Assembly (NCBI GenBank): GCA_902651635.1
Contig: CACRSC010000012.1
Coordinates: 511,911 to 575,910 of the forward strand
DNA length: 64,000 nucleotides
DNA from: Mastigamoeba balamuthi
Taxonomy: Eukaryota > Evosea > Mastigamoebida > Mastigamoebidae
Reading direction: 5' to 3'
Shown piece by piece: positions 1 to 12,569 of the stretch. A program made the position numbers and the translations under genes. Every line of letters starts with the position of its first letter. The stretch's first letter is position 1. Below the pieces are notes generated by a model. The model did not search any database, was not told where the DNA came from, and was given only the letters and a program-made list of their open reading frames with translations.

Positions 1-318
1 CTCGGCTGTGCCCTCAGTAATGCCCCGGCCCGTGAACACACAGCCCTCTTGGCACAACAGCAGGGCCGCGTGTGCCGCGGACCTCACGCAGTTCATCGTG
101 TCATTTAAAGGGGCCCGTGGCCGACGGGCGGGGCACTTGCCCACCTCATGGGTTTAACGGCGCCGAGCACGGATGCACTGTGATTCCCCTCTCTGCCAGG
201 AACAAGTCCATAAAGAGAGCAGAAAAACCTCAGAAGGGGGTAGACCACCGGGTGACGGACCAACCTTTTGATTTGCTGTCTCGGTCCCCGCGCGGGAGTG
301 GGTGATTGGAGACTGATC
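1..318. other. intergenic, no gene seen
   Basis: GC-rich sequence downstream of the minus-strand gene ending at 319. Short open frames exist on both strands, but none shows a domain, a signal peptide or a plausible splice pattern. It may hold the 3' UTR of that gene or the edge of a gene outside the window. Confidence 0.4.
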
Positions 319-1306
319 TCAGAGGAAGAGACTCAGGGCCGAGAAGAGCGAGGCGGTCGAGACGGCCACCGCCACAGCACCGCTGTTGCAGTTGGACCCG
401 ATGCAGACGTGATACGTGGCGTCGTCGCCCACAAACGTGTCGGCGAGCTCGACGACGTAGTAGGTCTTCTGGTTCGCCGTGAAGGCGCGCTTCTCCCTGT
501 TGTGCAGCTGGATGAAGCCGCCGGCCGTCGTGTTCTGCGGGTCGTTCCACGTGCTCGTCGACCCCCCGACGGCGATGTTCGAGAAGGCGCCGACGAACCA
601 CTCGACGGGCATCGTGGCGGCGACGCTCGGGGTGAACGTGTAGAAGTTGCGGGCGCCCTTCTTGATGGTGATGTCGGGCGAGTGCAGGTCGGCCGAGAGC
701 TCGATGGGGTGCGCCTTGGAGGGCCCGTAGATGTTGGCGCCGTTCGAGTCCTGCAGGCGCGCCCAGAAGTTGCTGGTGACGCTGTGCACGCACACCTCGA
801 GGGGGCACTCGGCCTTCAGGCTGAAGTACAGCGTGCACCCCGTCTGGCAGTCGACCGACTGGAGGCTGAACGCGTACGTGTCGGTGATCAGCGAGAACAC
901 CGACTGGAACCTCTTAGACACCATCGGCGACGACTCGGCCGCTGTTTGTGGGAAGGAGGAGGTCAGCCGTCCGTTTTCCACAATAGGGAGGTTCTTCTGT
1001 GCGGGCCTGCGAGGGACTTAGCGACGTTCATGGTGACCCTGCGCCCGGGGTTGCCCCCGCCAAAGTGAAACGAGAACTCGATCTGGCTGGCGCCCATGGC
1101 GATCTGGGCCTGCGTGACAACGAACTGGCCCTGTGGAAGAAGAGGTGTGAGGGGCCTCTGGTAGGGTTGTGCTGGTGAGCAGGTCTTGCCTCCCATCTGC
1201 CGTTCTTGCGGATCTCGACGTCTCGATAGGAACGGAAGCTGTCGAGGGTGAACGTCTCGGCGAGGCTGAGCGCAGCGAGGGCGCAGAGAATGAATGCGGT
1301 TCTCAT
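319..1306 (-). CDS. secreted protein with predicted GPI-anchor tail, unknown family
   Basis: Three exons read 1306-1190, 1130-1007 and 941-319, giving 287 residues. The N-terminus MRTAFILCALAALSLAET is a clear signal peptide. The C-terminus ends in a short hydrophobic run (AVAVAVSTASLFSALSLFL) with no charged tail, as in GPI-anchored proteins. The middle is rich in Ser, Thr and aromatics, with cysteines near CQTGC and CIGSNC, and looks like an extracellular beta-rich domain. I do not recognise the family. Both introns appear to be GC-AG. The first (1131-1189) starts GCAAGA after GAG and is in phase 0. The second (942-1006) starts GCCCGC, and no GT site upstream gives the required phase 1. Cell-surface location is inferred from the two terminal signals only. 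Confidence 0.7.
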
Positions 1307-2345
1307 GGTATTGAAGACTTGCTGTGCAACAGGTGAATTGAAATAAAAGACTCACTGGAGCGCTCGTTTTATAGTTCAGGAAAGTGACGTCTGCGCTGAT
1401 GTCATCACTCACATTTTCGAGAAACAGCAACGCAATATCTCGCGGCTCACGCACAGGTCCTCACATGCCCTCACATGGCCATCCGGGGACACCACTCACT
1501 GCTCTGTGCGCTGTCAACTCCTCTGTGTGCCAGGCCTACCATCGGGCCACTCGGAGTGGTTCCCGAAGACCGCGGTGCTATCTGAAACTCGTCGGAAGCG
1601 GCGTGATGCTTTTCCAGACCGTCTTCTGTGAGCGCCGTCACTCCTGTGCGGACTGTGAAAAATGTCATTACACAAACCTTCTGCCCTGGATCAAGCGACA
1701 GTGTACCCCACGTGCCACATGGGCACAGAGAACTCTAAAGGTCATGCAGCGCGGGAGGAGGCATGGGAGTAACTAGGCGAACGAGGAGAGAGCCGACGAC
1801 TTGGCCTTGGGAAGGGTCTCGCGTCTGGCGGAGAAGAGCATGCCCTCGAGCGTCGTGCTGCAGGCACGGCTCGCGTGCACGAAGGAGTTGCCCTAGGATG
1901 CCAAGGGTGTCACCACCTGTGAGAACAGCAGCCTGCTCCCCCATGCTGGCTCATAGCCATCGCCGGCAGCTTCTCACATCCCTTTTTGAAGCTCATGGGT
2001 GACAACAGTGCATGCTGGGCGTCCGGATGGGCGTACTGCCGTGGGAGACGCCTCCCTTCTTTTTCCGGCGTGCTTGCCGTCGGTGGCTCGGGTTAACCTA
2101 CCAAGCCACCCACTACGACGTCAAATAAAGCAAAAGAGTTGTCTCCTTCGCATTAGAAGGCTCGACACGACCCATGTCCTGCGCGAACTGCGTGGCGTTT
2201 TCCTCTGCTGTGCCGCTGGCGGGTCCGCCGAAATCTGAGCCGAGAGTTGTGAGAGGCTCACCGGGGCAGGGTGGTCTTCCTGTTGAATAGGGTCTAGACT
2301 GCGGTCGAGGCCACCCGCAGTGTAATTTGTATTAGGCACATCCTT
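1307..2345. other. intergenic region, about 1 kb
   Basis: Lies between the start of the GPI-type gene (1306, minus) and the end of the OCRL-like gene (2346, minus). No open frame has recognisable protein content. CRE-like palindromic cores occur near 1384-1410 (GTGACGTC and TGATGTCATC), about 80-105 bp upstream of the GPI-type gene, and may belong to its promoter. No RNA gene was recognised. Confidence 0.45.
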
Positions 2346-5300
2346 CTATTTGAGAACAGGCTCTCTGGATCCGTCATCGACAAGGAAGTGGAACAGGAAG
2401 TCGACCTTTCTTCTGTCCGTTTGCTGCGCTCCCCGCTCCGTGGGCCTCAGCAGAACGCTCGAGAACAGAACAGCTGTGGTAGCCGTATTGTCAGCGCAGA
2501 CGCGGGCAAGTGGCTGACGCACCGAGTCGCTCCGGGGTGAGCTTGTTCTTGTCGCTGCAGGTCAACATCTCGCGCAGGAACGAGATGAGATAGTGGAACA
2601 CGGCGTAGTGGACGGGCTTGAGCGCGTGCGCCAGCGTCGCGCGGCACTGCGTGTACGACTGGCTGGCGTCGAGGCACTGCGCGTAGACCTCCACAGGGAT
2701 CACTGGCTCGCTGAGGCTCTCCAGGAACTGTATCAGTGTCTCCGCCACCGAGTGTATGTTGATGTCTGAGGGCGCCGCCTGTGAGTGTACTGAGCGCAGC
2801 AGCACTGCTGCGCACCGTGGTTGCAGAAGCTGTCGCCGGTGTCGAGGCACTCGCGGATGAGCTCCATGTCCGAGGAGCCCGAGGTGCAGAAGATGTCGGG
2901 CGCCTCCATGCCCCTGCGGTACAGCCAGTCGACGATGCGCCACAGCTCCTTCGGTATCGTCAGCCTGTCCTCGCTGCCCTCGGCGAGGGGCTTCGAGTGC
3001 CGCACAGGCAGCGGGAACACAACGAGCTTCTCCAGCGACATGCCGAAGCAGCTCTTCATGTAGTGCCCGCTCACCGAGATCTGCAGCGACGTTAGCTAAC
3101 AGGAAGCGCCCTCAACACTGCTCACGTAGTTGTCCTTGCCGTTCTCGAGATGCAGGATGAGAATGTCCTCCAGCTTGTCCTGCTCCATGTTCAGGTCTGC
3201 GGACGCAGGTCAGAATGGGAATGTGGCCCGGCTGAGGAAGCGATTGTGCTGTGGGGGCCGGGTACCCGGGGCCGTCTTGTTGTCGATCGATACTGTGATC
3301 CTTATCTGGCAGTTCTCCCCTGGCAGCAGGATGCCACTCGTGGGGCAGACCATGAGCCAGGGCTTGTGCACTTTGCTCTCGTCGAGTTTGGGGATGAACC
3401 GCCAGCGCGCCATGACCTGCCCCGTGTTCTCGAGCGTCACCGTGCGCGTCTGCGGCACGTTGTAGTACGTGTCGCCAAACGACACCGTGTTGGTGCTGAT
3501 GTGCGCGTCGGGCATGCACTCGTTCTCCATCATGTCGAGCTGCTTCAGGAGCTCCTGGTAGACCTTGCTGCGCGCCTCCGGGATGATGCTCTTGACCTTG
3601 ATCAGGAAGATGGCGCTGACGGGCCTGTGGTCCGAGCTCAGTATCTCGTGCCGCGAGTACGAGATGTTCCCGACGGCCTCTGCGTCGGACGACCTCCACA
3701 GGATCCTGTCGCACCACGCGGGCGTGCGCGACCGCTCGCTCGTGTCGTAGCTCGTGCTGTCCTTGTCGTACTTGTACGTCGGGGCGAAGCGTATCGGGGC
3801 TTCGCAGAAGCCCTCGAACGCGAGCCCCTTCTTGATCTGCTGCTTGAGCTGGTCGTTGGCCAACAGGGACGTGAAGTCGCGCTGCTGGATCTTCTGGCGT
3901 ATGTCCGCGTCGTCGCCGTCGACGCGGTAGTTGAGGTCGCCGACCCAGAAGAGAAAGTCGTGGTCGTAGACCGTGTAGTACGTGCCGCTCTCGTCGTCAA
4001 AGAACAGGATGCGGTGGCAGATGTCGTGGTAGTCCTGGTTCCTCCGCATGATGTTGTCGCCGTGCGCGTTGAGGTGGCTGTTGACGATGCAGAACGTGCT
4101 GTCGCAGATGTCGAACCTCACGGCGACGCCCCCCTTGTTGCCCTGTCCCCGGCGGGACTGTTAGCGAGACTCTACGGGGCCCCCCAGCAGAGGAAGTGCT
4201 GGTACCATCATCCCCATGATCCCGACCGCCGTGAGGTTGCTCTGCACGTCGCCGATCTTGCTGAGGTGCTCCCGCTTGATGTACACGCAGAGCAGCATGC
4301 CCACGAGCTGCTTCATGATAAGCTGCAAGCGACCACGGAGCCGGTCAGTGCCGCCACTCGGCAGCCGAGAGAACGCGAGGGGCAGGGTGTGCAGCAGACC
4401 AGCACGTAGTCCCCGATGGACTTGAGGGTGGAGTTGATGGCGAGCTCCCAAGGGGCGCCCTGCGACGTGTCGCCGAGGACCAGCGCCGAGGCGCTGAGGT
4501 CGAGCTCCTGGAACCCCACGCAGTAGATGTCGGGCTTCACGTCCTTGCAGACCAGCCACGACTCCAGGGCGACCCCTGGCTTCTGCCCGTTGACGTTCCA
4601 CGTGCCACAGAAGACGCTGCGGAGGCGCAAGATAGAGGGAAAGAGGGAGGGAGTCAGGGAGATGGGCCAGGCCCTGTCCACGACAAGGGCTGGCTGGGCG
4701 CACGTCATCGTCTTGTGCTGGGTGAACTCGGACTCGCGCGTCTTGAGCATCTTCGAGATCCACGTGATGTTGGTGTCCGATGCGCCCTGCCCCAGGTTCA
4801 GCTTCGTCCTCACCGCCTCTCCCAGACCTCGACAAGTGTAGGGCAAGCAAGCCCCCGTGTCAGAACCGCTCGAGTCCGTTCGGGCACCCCCCACCCTTCA
4901 CTTACCGTCGGTTCCACCGCCTCCAGCGCCGGTCTCGCTCGCCTCCTTCACTGTGCGCACCGTGAGCGCTCGCTGGCGGGTGTGTGCCGCCGGGCCGCAC
5001 GCATTCTGTAGTACTTGATCCACTGGTGCGAGGGGCCCGAGGCTGCGAAGCCCTCGTCGCGGGCCGTGCAGTTGGCCTTGGCGATGGCCGCCAGGAAGAA
5101 CCTCAGCGTGCTGGCAGACCCCGCCTCGAACGTGTGCGGCTCCATCCCCGCCGCCGGCTGCTGCGCGGGCGCCGGGCCGCCGCTGCCGGGCCTGGGCTGC
5201 TCGTAGTGCAGCTCAAAGTGCAGCGGGTTGTCTGGGCTGATGCGGTACGCGAGGTTCCCGTAGACGGGCAGTATGTCCCGTATGTGCCACGTGTCGAACT

Positions 5301-5541
5301 TGTTCCCCAGCGTGAACACCCTGCGCCGCGGAGAGCCCGCAGGGGTGAGGGCTGGGCTGGGCTGGGCTGGGACGTGGGGGAGGGGGGCGCACGCGACTTC
5401 CTCGGGCGTCTTGTTGATGGTCGCGACGAGGGAGATGAGGATGGGAATCTTGCGCCCGTTCTTCACCTCCTTGGCGCCCGCGGCGAAGTAGCAGATCTCC
5501 TCCTTGCGGAGGATCTTCTGCACGCGCGACAGCTCGTCCAT
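2346..5541 (-). CDS. OCRL: OCRL/INPP5B-type inositol polyphosphate 5-phosphatase
   Basis: Removes the 5-phosphate from PI(4,5)P2 and related lipids on endosome and Golgi membranes. Domain order matches animal OCRL. The N-terminal ~150 residues look PH-like. The 5-phosphatase domain follows, with GTWNVNGQ, GFQELDLS, GIMG-MMGNKGG (joined over an intron), IVNSHLNAH, WVGDLNYRV, PAWCDRILW and SSDHRPVSAIF. Then come an ASH domain (ENTGQVMARWRFIPKL) and a RhoGAP-like domain (IPKELWRIVDWLYRRG ... FREMLTCSDKNKL ... SSVLLRPT). All catalytic motifs I can check are present. About nine introns interrupt it; several 5' sites begin GTGCG. The ATG at 5541 has an in-frame stop just upstream unless a further 5' exon exists. 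The last intron (near 2465-2510) joins PERL to AVLFSSVLLRP, and the frame stops at 2346-2348. Confidence 0.9.
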
Positions 5542-5843
5542 GTGCTCCCGCGGCCTTCAGCGGTCAGTCCACACCAAAACTCGGACAGCCACAAGTATCT
5601 TCCCAGATAGATTCTGCGGTGCGAATCAAAAAAGAAATCTGATTTTATAGGATTTCCGGGTGTCTCGGTGCGCAAATGCTACAGCACCAATGCAAGCAAG
5701 CTTGACAGTACGACTGTACGAACAGGCCAGATCTCCGGACGAAAGAGATGGTACTCAAAACCGTGTGTTCCCAGCCCGCAATCGGGTTCAATTGACTTGC
5801 GAGTGGCTCAGGCTTGGCTGGACTGAGTGTGTATTCGTTTCTC
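5542..5843. other. intergenic, promoter side of OCRL-like gene
   Basis: 302 bp between the OCRL-like start and the CSTF3 stop, both minus. It is more AT-rich than its flanks. On minus it contains GAAGATACTT about 55 bp upstream of the 5541 ATG, which resembles the GAGATATT box seen before other genes. Nothing coding was seen. Confidence 0.4.
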
Positions 5844-8661
5844 TCAGGCGTTCTGCCGTGCGGCCTTGTCCGCCTGCCTCTGTCGGTACACGTCCACAGC
5901 AGGCGGCCTGTTCACCGCCCCGTGGTCCGGGAACGAGTCGTCTGGGTGCCTCCTCTTGATCCCCTGCCCCGTCGGCTGCCACACCGTCGTGAGAGCGGGT
6001 TTTAAAACGAGGAAGGGCACCTCTCTGTTCCCGTCTGCCATCGACGGAGGGAACCGCAGTATGAGCGCGATGAGCTGGTCGGTGTCCACGAGCGGGCCCT
6101 GGAACAGCTGTGCCTGCGGCAGCTTGCGCAGGAGGTCCTGCAGCTCCCTGGGCACCCCGGAAGCCGCGCCCTGGGCGAACAGCGACGACTCGGGCGTGAA
6201 CACCTTCCACTGTGTCAGGTTCGGCCTCGCGTACTGCTTCGACTGCGGCTTCGACCCAGAAACGACAGACTTGCCGTCTAGCGGGTGCGCTCCCACGGAG
6301 TCCTTCCCGATTGCTGCGACGAGATGGCCCCGTGTAAGGAACACAAAGGAAGGGAGACTCGCACAGAACGAGTTGAGCTGGGCAGTGGAGCAGGGGAGCA
6401 GGTCCATGAACTGGTACTTCTCGACCGACGAGTGCACAGCATCTGCTCGGGAAAATTAGGCGGGTGGCGAACACGAGAGCTGCGGGAAATTGTGTGCGCA
6501 CCGAACTCCCCGAGTGCTTCCTTGCGCCTGTTCTCCACCTTGAGCGCCGACTCGAGGTCGCCTGCAGTGCGCTCGAAGTTGACGAACATGTTCCACAGCT
6601 CAATCGACTTTTCCTTCTCGATGTCGGGCAGCACGCGCTCAAACATCGCTCTCAGGTCTGCGAGAAGCAAATGCGTGAGAACGTCACCAGCAGCCACCAG
6701 CGAATCGCACTGCCGTCCTCGTTCATGTGCGTCAGGAGCTCAGCGTAGCGCTTGACGTAGCCAACGTCCTTGGAGTACTGCTTCATGCCCGTGTCGAAGA
6801 TGCGCCTGGCGATCGTGGCGTCCTTGTTCTGGAAGAACTCCATCATCGCTGACGCCACGAACACGTGCATCGAGCACTCGGGGCTCTTGCGCGCCCTCAG
6901 GAACACCTTTCTTGCCTCCTCCATGCTCTGCATAGGTAGCCAGAGTGAGTCGCTGAGCCCTGTCTGCTGCAGAGCGCTCGTTCACACTCACCTCGGCGCG
7001 CCTGGCGAAGCGCATAAAGTGGATCCACGCCAGAGGGCCGCTCTTGCCCTCGATAAGCTTCTCGTAGACGTCGCGCGCCTCCTTTGCCCTTTTGTGCAGC
7101 TCGAGGAAGTCGGCCATCGCAAAGTGCAGCAGCAGGCAGTCGGGAATGGCCACGAGGCCCCTGTTGTAGAGCGCCAGCGCCTCGTCCATGTTGCCCTGCT
7201 CCTCCTGGAACCTCGCAGCCTCGAGCCAGATCTCCGGGTAGTGGTAGAGGTACTGCAGGCACAGGTTGTAGCAGAACGACACGCGCTTCACGAAGACGGT
7301 CTTCTCGAGCTTGGCCACGTAGCTCTTCTCGAAGGCGATGAGCCGCTTCCAGAGGTTGACCTGGTGCTCCTCCTTGGCGGAGCCGTGGGGCGGCCTGGCG
7401 ATCATCGTCCGCTGTATGCCCTCCATCAGCACCTTCTTCTCGCGGAACACCGAGCGCGTCGCGTTGAACTTGGGGCTGAACTCGGAGATCATCTTGGGGG
7501 CGAGCTGCTGGTCCGTCGTGTTCTCAAACGCCTCGTACTCCCTCCAGAACGTCTCCATGCCGTGCATGGGGTTCTGGAAGGCCCTCTGGTACAGTTTCCG
7601 CAGCGACCCAATCGTTTGCGGCTACGCAGTCCCCCCAGTACCGCCAGTGAGTTCCGCGTAGAGTGATACAGAGGCGGGCGGTGGGCGTACGCCAGGGGTG
7701 GCCTTGAGGTGCGCTATGTATTCGGTCCAGATCTGCGCGGACCCGATGTCGAGACCGATGTGCTGCAGCGCGAACTCGTAGGCGCGCGTGAGCTCCTCCG
7801 GGTCCGAGGCGCTCTTGGGCGTGAGCTTGACGTAGCCCAGGTAGCTCAGCCACAGCTCGACGCTCAGGCACTGCACGAGGCACCTGCGGAATATCGCCTC
7901 GGCCTTGTCGTACTCCGAGTGGGAGATCTCCATGTCCACGTACGCCTTCCAGTGCCTCCCCTGCAAGCATTCGTGTCGCGTGCACAGTTTAGGTGCTGCT
8001 TTTTTGTGCCCATCCCCCAGCGTGTCCGGTCAACCAAATCTCAGTTGGCAATGTGCGGCACTTGCACTTGAATTTTAGCTCGGCACATCTCTCTACCGCG
8101 CACGCAGAGACAGCACGAGAGACCACAGATGGCAAGGCGGTTGGAGATGTCAGAACCGGGGGTCCGAATCGGGTTGTTTGCCTGCGTCAACGAGATACGG
8201 TGCCACAAACGCGCGGGAGAGGCGGCTGTCCCCCTCTTCTCGGCCGACCGGAAGCGGAGGGCGCTGCGGGCGGCGTGGGGGGTACTTACGGATGTCGGGA
8301 ACACGCGCAGGAACGCCTCAAACGCCTCGCGCTGCGCCGCGGGCCCCTGCGCCTGCGCCTCGGCGAGCAGCGCCAGCCACGACTCCGTGTCGTACTGGTT
8401 CTTCTTGATCGCCTCCTCCGCCTTGCTCTGGCGCGGCGACTTGACGGGCGCGGGCACCGCCTGCGCCGGCGCGGGCTGCGCTGCGGGGGCGGCCTCGGGG
8501 GACCCGGCGGGTGCCGCGGAGGCGGCGGGGGCGGAGGGGGCGGTCGGGGGAGGGGCGGGGGAAGCCGAGTTGGGGGCGGCGGGGCCCGCAGGCGTGTGGG
8601 AGGGGATCTCCTCGTCCTCCTCCTCCTCGTACTCGTCCGGGAGAACCTCCATCTCTGTCAT
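5844..8661 (-). CDS. CSTF3: cleavage stimulation factor subunit 3 (CstF77 / Rna14)
   Basis: Scaffold subunit of the mRNA 3'-end cleavage factor CstF. It is built from HAT (half-a-TPR) repeats. The start ATG at 8661 opens an acidic, Pro/Ala-rich leader (EVLPDEYEEEEDEEIPSHT). The repeats begin with KKNQYDTESWLALLAEAQ and run through WEAYVDMEISHSEYD-like units. The diagnostic tail includes KYQFMDLLPCS, LPQAQLFQGPLVDTDQLIAL and the final VDVYRQRQADKAARQ, which match the conserved 'monkeytail' and C-terminus of animal CSTF3 (LPPPICFQGPFV, VHDIYRARQQKR). About six or seven introns were placed by frame changes. GTAAGTACC ends exon 1 and GTACGCCC ends exon 2, with phase-0 joining to PQTIGSLRKLYQRAF. 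Confusion with other HAT proteins is excluded by the C-terminal motifs. Confidence 0.92.
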
Positions 8662-8989
8662 TTCTGTGCGTGCCTGAGTTCCGTGGGCGATTGGCGCGCG
8701 CCGAGTGTGTGATAGACAACAACAAGCGGACGGCGATTTTATTGGGAGTAGATACGAGAATCTCTGGTGGGGGATATCCCGGCCAAGGAGACCCCGTCGG
8801 GCTGGTCGGGCCACGCATTTGGGCCTGGTATGCCGTTGAACGCCTGTCCTGAATCGTAAGATTGTGGGCGTTTCCGGAAGATGGATGCAATCACGCCGCT
8901 GCAGAATTATGCACCCGCCGTATCTCACGGAGCGCGCGTCCAGGATTTTCAAAAAAAATTTTGCGCGTGAAACCCGCTGCCGCGGAACG
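8662..8989. other. divergent intergenic promoter region
   Basis: 328 bp between divergent CSTF3 (minus, ATG 8661) and the SHIPPO protein (plus, ATG 8990). It holds GGGATATCCC near 8770, an A-tract near 8951-8958, and TTTTGCGCGTGAAA at 8959-8972. It probably carries both promoters. Confidence 0.5.
8959..8972 (+). promoter_or_regulatory. E2F-like site upstream of SHIPPO gene
   Basis: TTTTGCGCGTGAAA lies 18-31 bp before the ATG at 8990 and resembles the E2F/DP core TTTSGCGCG. The match is by eye; no binding evidence exists. It sits closer to the ATG than the related sequences near SMC1 and eS28. Confidence 0.3.
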
Positions 8990-10506
8990 ATGTTTAGTAC
9001 ACTGGGCCGCGTTCTCTGGGGCCCCGAGGACATCCCCGACTTTGACGACGGGCCCCAGGAGGCCGCGCCCTCCTCGCCGCCCCCGCCGGACGACCCCGGG
9101 CCCCCCGACCCGCCCCTGGCGACCCCCGAGCCCCCTCCGCCCGCTGCCCACGTCGAGCCGGGGCCGCAGGAGCCGCAGCAGCCCGCCGAGGAGCCCCAGC
9201 AGCCGGCGCGCGCGGAGCAGCAGCGGCACGAGGCGCGCGAGTACGGAGAGCACCGCTGGGGGGCGCCGCCGGGCATCGAGGCCAGCGCGGACGAGAGCAC
9301 AACGGCGTCGTACGGCGCCCCGGAGCTGCAGCAGCACGACGACGACCCCTGGGGGGACGACGGCCCCCTGAAGGCGCGCGCACACACACGCATAGCTCCC
9401 GGTGCCCCCCACCCCTTCCCCTTTGCTGAACGGTGCGCTGCGCCGTGCAGGACAGCCTCAAGGCGCTGAGCACGATCGAGGAGGGCCTGCGAGAGATGCT
9501 GGCGAGCCCCGGGGCCGCCGAGGCCGCGCACATGCGCGAGTCGCTGCGACGCAGGCGCGTGGCGGCGGACGAGGCCAAGCGCAGCATCGAGCGGGCGGCG
9601 CTGGCGGCGGCGTCGGAGGCTGCGCTGGAGAACGCGCGCGCGGTGGCGTCGCAGATGGAGGAGGACTCTGCCATCGAGGCGGAGCAGGCGGGGCTGTCCA
9701 CGATACTGACGCCGCGCAAGCCCTCGCCCAAGGTGCCCCCGCCGCCGGTGACGCCCACGAGGGCGCCGGCCGCGAGGAAGACGCCCGGGCACAGGCCCAC
9801 CATGTCCACGCCAGTCAAGAAGACGCCGCAGGTCGCCAGCCCGCTGCTGCGCGCGGGGCGCACGATGGGGACGCCCAAGAGCACCGCGCTGTCGTCGCCG
9901 GGGAGGACGCAGGACGAGTCCGCGCTCTCGATGGTCTCGGCGGCGAGCGACGCCCGCAAGGCGAGCACGCCGAAGAGGACCGCGGTGCGGTCGCCCCCGG
10001 GGTCGATGTCGCCGAACCCCCTGTCCCCCGCGAGCACGGGCAGCACGGGGCGCAAGGCGGCGACGCCCAAGAGCGGCACGCTGGGGTCGCCGACGGGGGA
10101 CCCGTTCCTGACGGCGCCGAGCCCGCTGTCGTCGCCGGGGATGAAGGCGGGGACGCCCAAGAGCACAGGCCCCGCCATGGCGTCGCCCTCGAAGATGTCG
10201 CTGGAGCCCGGGGACCCGACCAAGCCGTGGTCGCCCGCGTTCTCGATGTCGTTCCGCACCGCCAAGCCGGCCGGGAGCGCAGTCGTGCCCGGGCCGGGGA
10301 CGTACAACCTCAGAGGAAAGATCGACAGGGGCGGGGTCACGATTGCCGGCCGCCACACGAGCACCAGAAGTGAGAGCCACACACGCCCCGCGCTCTTTTT
10401 TTGCGTTCCTCTGACAGCTAGCTGTACTTGGCACACAGGCGACAGTGGGACACCGGGGCCGGGGCAGTACGAGCTGCCATCAGCGTTTGGCAGACCGCGC
10501 AAGTGA
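8990..10506 (+). CDS. SHIPPO (STPGR) repeat protein, probable ciliary/flagellar microtubule protein
   Basis: Exons 8990-9373, 9451-10369 and 10439-10506 give 456 residues in one consistent frame. The N-terminal third is acidic and Pro/Gln-rich. A short predicted helical stretch (AAHMRESLRRRRVAADEAKR) is followed by a long Ser/Thr/Pro-rich region with repeated KxxTPK-type basic motifs (ARKTPGHRP, TPVKKTP, MGTPKST, ASTPKRT, AATPKSG, AGTPKST). The C-terminus carries two PGPG[TQ]Y motifs (VVPGPGTYNLRGK and TPGPGQYELPSAFG), the hallmark of SHIPPO/ODF3-type microtubule-associated proteins of flagella. The first intron (9374-9450) is GC-AG, AAG|GCGCGC to GTGCAG|GAC; no GT site keeps the frame. The second intron uses GTGAGA. 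The neighbour at 12934 is also axonemal. Confidence 0.72.
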
Positions 10507-10784
10507 TCGGGCCACAGAGAGTTCTCGGGAGAGCACCGAACACTCTCCCTCAGGCGATAAAATGCACGATAGACGACGAACAGAAGGGTGACGGCAGGAA
10601 AAATTATGTGTGGTGTCCGTGTGTTTTGTTCACCGTCGATAATGGCGATGGCGATATTAAGCGGACATGAGCATTACCGGCGGGCCCGTGTGCCGGGGCT
10701 GCGACGGGGTTCGGATATCGGGAATCGCTATTCGGACTTCCTGACTCGTGGTGACGGTTGCGTTCTGGTTGCCCTCGAGCTCTG

Positions 10785-12569
10785 TCAAACGCGGTCAGGA
10801 GGAAGCAGTGGTAGTGGAGGAACAGGGCCCTGCCCCGCACCATAGAAGTCGAAGATAAACCTGCTGAGGGAGCCCGTTCGCACCCGGCTCTGCTCGACCT
10901 CGGCCACCTCCCAGTTGGATAACCGGAAGAACGGGTCCATCACGTCGTCCTCAGGCTTGGTGCTGTGGCACACCGCTTTGATCAGCTGCCTCGACTTGGG
11001 GTCCACCGGAATTCGGTCCAGAGGGTCGTCGTTGTAAAGTCGGTGGTAGGCCTTGAGCACCGCGACCATGCCCTCCTTGTCGTTCGCACTAAATATTCGC
11101 TCAAGGCATCTGTGCAATCCGTGCTTGTCCTCGATCCCCTTCTTGAGCAGCTTCGCGTAGTATTTGTCCCTGGGCAACACTGTCCGAGAAGTGAGCGGGG
11201 GAGGGCCAGTACATGTTGTGTTTTTGCGCGTACCCAGTGCAATAACGAGCTCCTTGAAGTTGCCGTGCACAGAGGTGTTGATGATGTCCGCGAGATTTCG
11301 CGTTGCGTGCTCGACCAGGTACTTGTTGACGTGCGCCAGGTGGCTCGGTGTTCGGTGCCCGACAATGTCGATGAGCTCCGATGAGCTCTGCAATCTCAGG
11401 ATCCTCTCCGCGTCACTTTGCACCAGCGCGTCGTCGCGTATTCGCTTTCCCTCGAACGCTGCGTAGAACAGCGCCGACAGGTTGGGGTCCATCTTCCCAA
11501 CGATCTTATCCACAGCCGAAAGCGCGATGTTCTTGGGCCCGGTCATCGCAACGGCGCGCACATACTGGCGAGGCGTCGCGATGAGTGACGAGCAGTACTT
11601 GGTAAAGTGGCGGTTGTGAGGCTGGGGGGTACCTCAAGAACGCCCTGCATCATGCTGTTGTCCAGCGCAGCCATATCTATCAGACACTCGAGATACCGGA
11701 GGCTCTCGTCCCTGGTCAGGAGCCCCCTACTCTCCTCCAGACTCTCCAGCACCCTCACGCTCGTGTAAACGGGGCCCAGCACTGCGTTGTCCGCGGGTTA
11801 GCAGAGGCGGGGAGCGCGGGGCAAAGGCAGGCCATTGCCCAATTCGTGCGCGTATTTAGCCTGACAGGAGAAAAAACAGGCATTAAAGGTGCAGTGGGGG
11901 TTCACGCGCACGCCAGTAGCCCATCAGTGAGGCGAACAGGCCGGGCTCGGCCTTCTGCGCGACCGACTCGTGGACATCGTGCCCGAACTCGTCGATGAAG
12001 TGTGCGGCGACGTCGTCGAGCTCGGCGCGGGTCATGGGGGCGAGAGCACTGATGACCGGCGACCACTCACTCGCGCGCATGTGCGCCTCCAGGAACTTGG
12101 CACACTCCTTGGTGGCGATGTCCACGCCGGCGCCCGCGCCTGACGGGGCGGGGCAGGGTCCGCCGGACAACATCGGGAGCTGTGCACGTTCACAAATCCC
12201 CGAGGCCCCAGTGCAGGCGAACAATAAAAGAAATAAGTGACAATAAATATTTGCAGTATTTGCACCTGGTGATGTCACCGCCCTGACACACTGGACCTCC
12301 TTAAGCTCCGACGACGGGGCAGCGTCAGCGCCGTGGCTTGCGGGCCTGAGGATAGCAATCGCAATGTTCCATGCTCTGACCCGGATCACCCAAGTGCACA
12401 AACACGAGACACCGAGGAATAAACCGCACGGAAATTGTGGACTTCTTGATCCACACCTGCGCTCAGGGCCGGTGCGCATTTCCCTGTGGTGCCGGCCACT
12501 GCCCGTGCCGTCGCCCCGCTGCCTTACCTCTTCATATGTTGCTGTTGCTGACCGATCGGGCATAGTCAT
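10785..12569 (-). CDS. annexin-family protein
   Basis: Annexins bind phospholipid membranes in a calcium-dependent way through four ~70-residue helical repeats. Repeat 1 is in TKECAKFLEAHMRASEW onward. Repeat 2 follows MLGPVY. Repeat 3 contains SELIDIVGHRTPSHLAHVNK and VHGNFKELVIAL. Repeat 4 contains AKLLKKGIEDKHGLHRCLER and AVLKAYHRLYNDDPLDRI. The canonical type-II calcium loop GxGT is degenerate (GIED, MTGPKN), so calcium binding may be weak. Introns: one begins GTGCGC at the codon after YW and ends CAACGCAG after a CTAAC branch-like sequence; another is GTACCC...CGCCAG before YVRAVAM. A third frame break lies near 11180-11240. The N-terminal exon(s) upstream of about 12150 are unresolved: MPDRSATATYEE at 12563 followed by GTAAGG is a plausible first exon. 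Confidence 0.72.
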